From Telmatactis stephensoni (Eukaryota; Cnidaria; Anthozoa; Actiniaria; Isophelliidae): 64,000 bases of DNA. The stretch is taken from positions 310,001 to 374,000 of the forward strand of contig JALIZF010001636.1 of assembly GCA_029948255.1 (NCBI GenBank), written 5' to 3'. The position numbers and the translations under genes are program-made. The notes beneath the pieces were generated by a model. The model was not told where the DNA came from. It saw only the letters and a list, made by a program, of their open reading frames with translations, and ran no database searches. Each line of letters opens with the position of its first letter. Within the stretch, counting starts at the first letter, position 1. Shown one piece after another: positions 59,636 to 64,000 of this stretch.

Positions 59636-59782
59636 CAGTTCTCATGTAAGGACTAATGATCCATACACTTCATATGCTCTTCTAGTAATTGCATGATATA
59701 TTTCCAAGTTCAGTTGACAACATTGTATAAAAACTTTTAAAATTGAACTGATCAGTATTTTCCTATCAACAGGCTATACACG

Positions 59783-60142
59783 ATGTTGGCTATTGTGTTA
59801 AAATCACTGCTAGGACTAGCTATCATTTTAATCACTGTCCCAGTAGTCAGCTCACAGTTCGATGGCATGACCATTGTATGCAAACCCAAGACAATCCGAA
59901 AAACTGTTAGCCATACAGGATGTACTCCCAAGTCAATCGCTTTTGATGTGTGTGAAGGAACATGCAGATCACTAAGTTATACCGTGACAGAACGTCCATG
60001 GTACAGAGTTGTATGTCATTGCTGTAAAAGAACAAGTGTAGTTAATAAAAAAGTAGATCTCGAATGTGAAGGTGGACATATAGAAACTATAACTATCCCG
60101 TCAGTAGGTGGATGTAAATGTAGAGAATGTAGTACAGTATAA
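59783..60142 (+). CDS. Secreted cystine-knot protein 1 (bursicon/norrin-like)
   Basis: A 119-residue protein: signal peptide (about 1-25, ending VVSS before QF) and a cystine-knot domain with eleven cysteines in the same order as the gene at 54351-54713. Landmarks are SHTGCTPKSIAFDVCEGTC, VVCHCC, LECEGG and CKCREC near the C-terminus. CEGTC, CHCC and L-x-C-x-GG resemble norrin, while GCTPK and C-x-CR-x-C resemble bursicon, so I leave the subfamily open. The protein is almost only knot domain, as in dimeric hormone subunits. CAACAG nine bases before the ATG suggests a 5-prime UTR intron. AATAAA follows at about 60205. The neighbour of the same type on the other strand, 5 kb away, suggests a gene pair. 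Confidence 0.85.
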   Translation: MLAIVLKSLLGLAIILITVPVVSSQFDGMTIVCKPKTIRKTVSHTGCTPKSIAFDVCEGTCRSLSYTVTERPWYRVVCHCCKRTSVVNKKVDLECEGGHIETITIPSVGGCKCRECSTV

Positions 60143-61300
60143 AGAAAAGATAAATTTATTTCTAGTTAGTTTATATTGTCTAAAAATGCCTTGAATTTCT
60201 AACAAATAAATACTAGAAGTTGAATCTTACATGTGTTTTTGTCTATAGACGTATAGATGGCAGTGATTTTGTCTTTGTTTTGTTGTTGTTATCGTTGTTC
60301 ATTGTTGTTTGTTTGTTCAGTTTTTGTCTTTATTTTTGTCTGTGATGAAAGAGGGGCGATGCGAAGGTTATTTAGAACTGGACACGTCTACATGTGTTTG
60401 TAACAAAAAATAGGAGCAATGCTCATACAAAGTTCAATTAAGGTTCAATGAAAGCTAAATCGGAAACTTGACGAATGTCCCTAACCATTGATCCAGGAAA
60501 ACAGAAGCTTTTAGCGTCTCTTTTTCAGCACATCTGCCTGATCGAAAGTTATATAATTATTTGACGGCTTTTAATCATAGTATTTTAGAAAAAACATACA
60601 ATAGGTATATATAGCCTTAAGTTTTATTTTTTATCACTCTAAATTGTTATCATAATTTGTCCACGCGTCTCAAAAAAAAGAAAAAGAAAAGAAAAAGAAA
60701 AGAAATGTAAGAATTACTTTCCCTGTGGGTTGGTCAAAATAGCTGATAGTTATATATGACTTGTACTTCTGCACATTTCATGCATCTCGACTGGAAACCG
60801 TTGTTCAAAGCCATTAGCTTGTAATATCACCTATTGTACCAAGACTATCAGAGGAGTTTAGTAGGAAAAAAAAGAAATTAATAAAGGAAAAAGGAAGAGA
60901 ATGAACAAATAGAGATTGATTAGAATATAATCTTTATGGGAATCTTCCTCCTTTGCCAATTACTTCTTCATGGATCAATTCAAAAAAGTGGTTAACGACC
61001 GGCAAGACAAGCTCGCGTTTCAGAAAATGGCTGCCTGTGCTATCACTACGATTAGAAAACACAATTTTGGGCTTGGGAACTTGAAACTTCAATCTCCGGT
61101 CTGCTTTAAATATCACGTAAAACGGAAAAAGGCATGTTTTCACTTGATTGCTTTTTGACATAATTGCTGGTAAGTCGTCAAACTGAACATGATCAGCAGC
61201 CCAAAAAAGCAGATTTTTTAATTGATATAATGACTGAATAGATTCCAAATTCGTGTATAACGATGTAAGTCTGATTGGGTTCGTGGACAATCATAAAGTC
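60143..61300. other. Intergenic with one weak ORF
   Basis: Mostly AT-rich. A 118-codon minus-strand ORF (60934-61290) has fairly balanced composition (its end reads VVNHFFELIHEEVIGKGGR) but shows no known domain. It might be a relic of a transposon or gene. Confidence in coding is low. Confidence 0.3.
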
Positions 61301-63795
61301 GTCACCTGTGGGTGGAGAAAACGTGCCACCAATAAACGCGTCGAGTATGTGCACTTCACTAACTGACAAGATTTAAACCCATATCGACCGAAGGCTACCA
61401 TTTGATCCTACGCAAAAAAGACGCCACGAATAAACTTGTAGTGCATAATGTACAACTACGTAAAGGCGTAGGACAGTTTTTCAATCGAAATTGAATCAAA
61501 TCAAGTTGTTGCATTATATATATGTACTTCTTAAGTAATACCTCAATTTTGTTAGCAGCTATAAAAAGCCCCTCGAGGGCGGAAAATCACACGTGGAAGA
61601 TTATTTGTTTTCCCCGCAAGCAAACTACAAAGTACACTTCTTATACAACTGCCTTTTTCCCAAGGCGTATCACGAGAATAGTTATGCGCTGCTTGCAGCT
61701 GTTTTCCTTTATACAACAAAAACTATTACAACTTTTTAAAGCATCGTTAATGGTTACGCTCATACTGATGAAATATCCGTGGATCCGAGGAACAAATAAG
61801 ATTAGTCTAAACGAAATTTTTTATTGAATGGTTTCTTAATTCGGATCATGTATTTGAAACATAAAACTCAGTCAATAAAAGCTGTGAATCTAAACTAACA
61901 TGCACCTGTACAAATGTATCTTTTTTCCACTGTCGATATTCCATGTCTAGCAGTTTGGGTTTTACAACAGACAACGCGTATTTTTGAGTCTAGAACATGG
62001 CTTATGGCACGGATGTTGCGTGAACGAAAGGTGGAGCTAATGATATCAATTCAAAATCTTGTGTCCTGTTTTTTTCCTGACCTTTAACTTTAATAAGTTC
62101 TAAGTCCATCGTGTTCTAATGCCTGGAGTGATTAGAGAAAAAAGAATGAAACAAGAATTGCAGCAACAAATCCAATAAGTGGAACACATGCATGAAAGCA
62201 AGAAGTGATCTTAATACAAGTTATCAGATAAATTTAGATAAAACAAAACTAATAAAACGGCTGAAAGAAGAATCAACAATGAGAAGAATCATTTTTCCAA
62301 GACAATACAGCTGAAGAGTTCAAACAAGACGTTTGTTTGTTTGTGTCAGGAGTTAAAAATTTATGCATTTAATAATATTCCAAAGCCTGGTTCTCAAAAC
62401 TCGTTTTCTCACTTGAAAAAAGTAGCGACGCAAACGCAAGTGTAAAAAACGGAAGGTTTTGTTTTTCTTGCGTCGCCTTGCGCGTGAGATCCAGGCTTAA
62501 AGGTGCTTGTAAGCAAACCATATACACCTTTTACACAAGATATCACGAGGGATTGTATAGTGCCTAAGTTATGCAGTATTGATGCTCACAATCAGCCAGA
62601 TAATTAGCCGATAGAGAGAGGTGAATTAATTTTTTATTTTTATTGGACAAACAATGACAATATATTATACAAGATATAGAATCAATATACATATTGCAAA
62701 ATATGAATTTCCAATAGAATAAAACATTTAATCTACATTTAGAGTCTTTCATTGCACTGATTTTTTACACCAGCAACTTTTTTACAACACTAGTATCAAT
62801 TGAAAAATCGTTCATAAGGAAAGACATCCCAATTAGAAACCACTTGGTTCATGACATTTGGGTTGTCATGCCGCAAATTTCCTTATTATTGCACACATAC
62901 TCTTGGGCTACAGCCAAAGCAATGACAGCACAATAGATGCCATTTTTAACGCTTCTTTTTGTTATTGCTCACATACTGTTGAACTACAGCCAAACCAGTG
63001 ACAGAACAATGGAAAAATAACATACAAAGCTTCGTTTCAACTCACTGATTCATTTACCCAATCCAACCCTTATATGTATAATTACATTAATCAATTACAA
63101 ACAGTGTACGTAAGCCAACAATTTTACTCCCACTCTGTATTCACACGCCCTCGTGTGCTGGCACTTTTGAGGGTAAAACCCCCGGGCCCTGCCCCTAGGC
63201 CGAAAACTTTACCCTTTTATGTACTGTTTTTGAAGGAAAAAGGCACTCCTTTTAATACCTTCAGAAGAAATAACAAACCTTAAAATACCTATGGCCGTTT
63301 TCCAGACACTCAGTCTATTATCAAGGCTGATTCCATTGTTTACATTCAGTTGTTTAAGTATTTCACTTTTCAGACTTTTTAACCAAACTCACACCAAATT
63401 AGCTCTGAAAATTGAAAGGGCATGACAAATTTAGCCTTCCTTACAAACTTGATGCTTGACATATGAAATAGCTTTTGAAACTGAAATCTGCAAAAACTCT
63501 ACATTTTTCAGACTCGATGTATAAGGCTCAAGGCTTTTGACCAGGAATTTGAAAGCCGATATCTTGTATTATATTGCATGGAAAGAGCTAAAAATTTCGT
63601 TGATTGTATAAGATATTTAAAAATTGGGACTCAGTTTGAATTTTTTTCAACTTTAAATCGTATGCTAATGAGCAAAAACTTGAAGTAAACTTGAAGCGCA
63701 ACCTTCATGGGCCTCCTGTGTTTTACAAGGCATTATGGGAAGAAAGTACTCGCAATGGTTTCTGGGTATTCTCGTGTGTCCGCCATTATTGCACC
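61301..63795. other. Intergenic before ZC3H15
   Basis: No supported gene over about 2.5 kb. A small MITE is described at 62383-62498. Two copies of a motif around CACATACTNTTGNNCTACAGCCAAA occur near 62895 and 62970. The promoter of ZC3H15 is probably in the last few hundred bases. Confidence 0.5.
62383..62498. mobile_element. Very short MITE-like inverted repeat
   Basis: AAGCCTGGTTCTCA at the left and TGAGATCCAGGCTT at the right are imperfect reverse complements, 116 bp apart overall, around an interior with further pairing (TTGCGTC and GACGCAA). No coding capacity. Confidence 0.6.
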
Positions 63796-64000
63796 ATGCC
63801 ACCGAAAAAGAAACAAGGTGGCGAGACGAGTAAAAAGAATTTAGATAAAAAGAAAGACAAAGTTATCGAGGTAATGTTTATACTCTAGTACACCATGATT
63901 AATTGACAAAAGCTTATTTTGATTTTCTTTGACATTACTCGAAGGATAAAACATTTGGGTTGAAAAATAAGAAAGGCAAGAAGCAGCAAGAATACGTAAA
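63796..64000 (+). CDS. ZC3H15: ZC3H15 (DFRP1), first two exons, cut by the window end
   Basis: Conserved CCCH zinc-finger protein that binds and stabilises the GTPase DRG1 and associates with translating ribosomes. Exon 1 (63796-63870) reads MPPKKKQGGETSKKNLDKKK to a GTAATG donor after VIE. Exon 2 begins at 63945 with DKTFGLKNKKGKKQQEYVK and runs off the window. The N-terminus matches the known family pattern (MPPKK, a basic coiled stretch, then IIEDKTFGLKNKKG). The zinc fingers lie beyond 64000. The start has a CACC context directly upstream of ATG; an upstream in-frame Met at 63691 is less likely. Confidence 0.9.

Noticed and set aside
59414..59696. Phe/Ser-rich and Arg/Glu-rich ORFs
   Set aside because: Produced by the TTCT/TTCG microsatellite.

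Overview
The window looks like nuclear DNA of a cnidarian, most likely a stony coral or sea anemone relative. It is AT-rich, has many short introns with GT-AG borders, is crowded with MITEs, tRNA-derived SINEs and decayed LINEs, and carries animal genes (AP-4 mu, hnRNP U-like, ZC3H15, an HSF) beside lineage-specific secreted proteins. The species assignment is inference; no marker gene fixes it.

Region 1 (1-24300) is a recent segmental duplication. The ancestral unit held a small cysteine-rich secreted protein and a single-exon Ser/Thr kinase. Unit A is about 1225-8060. Unit B begins at 8908, is split by a LINE (9009-14171) that itself carries about 4.1 kb of nested foldback elements, and resumes at 14172 up to the kinase near 20000. 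A third kinase (21207-22208) is a further tandem copy. A fourth, dead and inverted kinase (about 22930-23935) is broken by a MITE with a clear target duplication. The two secreted proteins are identical in sequence.

Region 2 (24300-44400) is a conserved housekeeping block: an hnRNP U-like gene (11 coding exons, minus), then 360 bp of shared upstream DNA, then AP4M1 (16 coding exons, plus), then a heat-shock-factor-family gene (3 exons, plus). The hnRNP U model needs two single-base frame corrections. AP4M1 carries a roughly 1.4 kb 22-bp minisatellite in one intron and a related array of opposite strand sense in an earlier intron.

Region 3 (44400-63700) holds lineage-specific secreted products: an acidic Ser/Glu-rich protein with an eight-cysteine tail (minus), a broken acidic precursor beside a 27-bp satellite, and two divergently oriented cystine-knot proteins of the bursicon/norrin type, each with 11 cysteines in the same order. 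A possible 51-residue two-exon microprotein lies between these two.

Region 4: the window ends inside the first two exons of ZC3H15 (plus). The most promising candidate for something undescribed is the divergent cystine-knot pair, which could encode the two subunits of a secreted heterodimer. The secreted-protein/kinase duplicon and the complementary minisatellites in AP4M1 introns come next.
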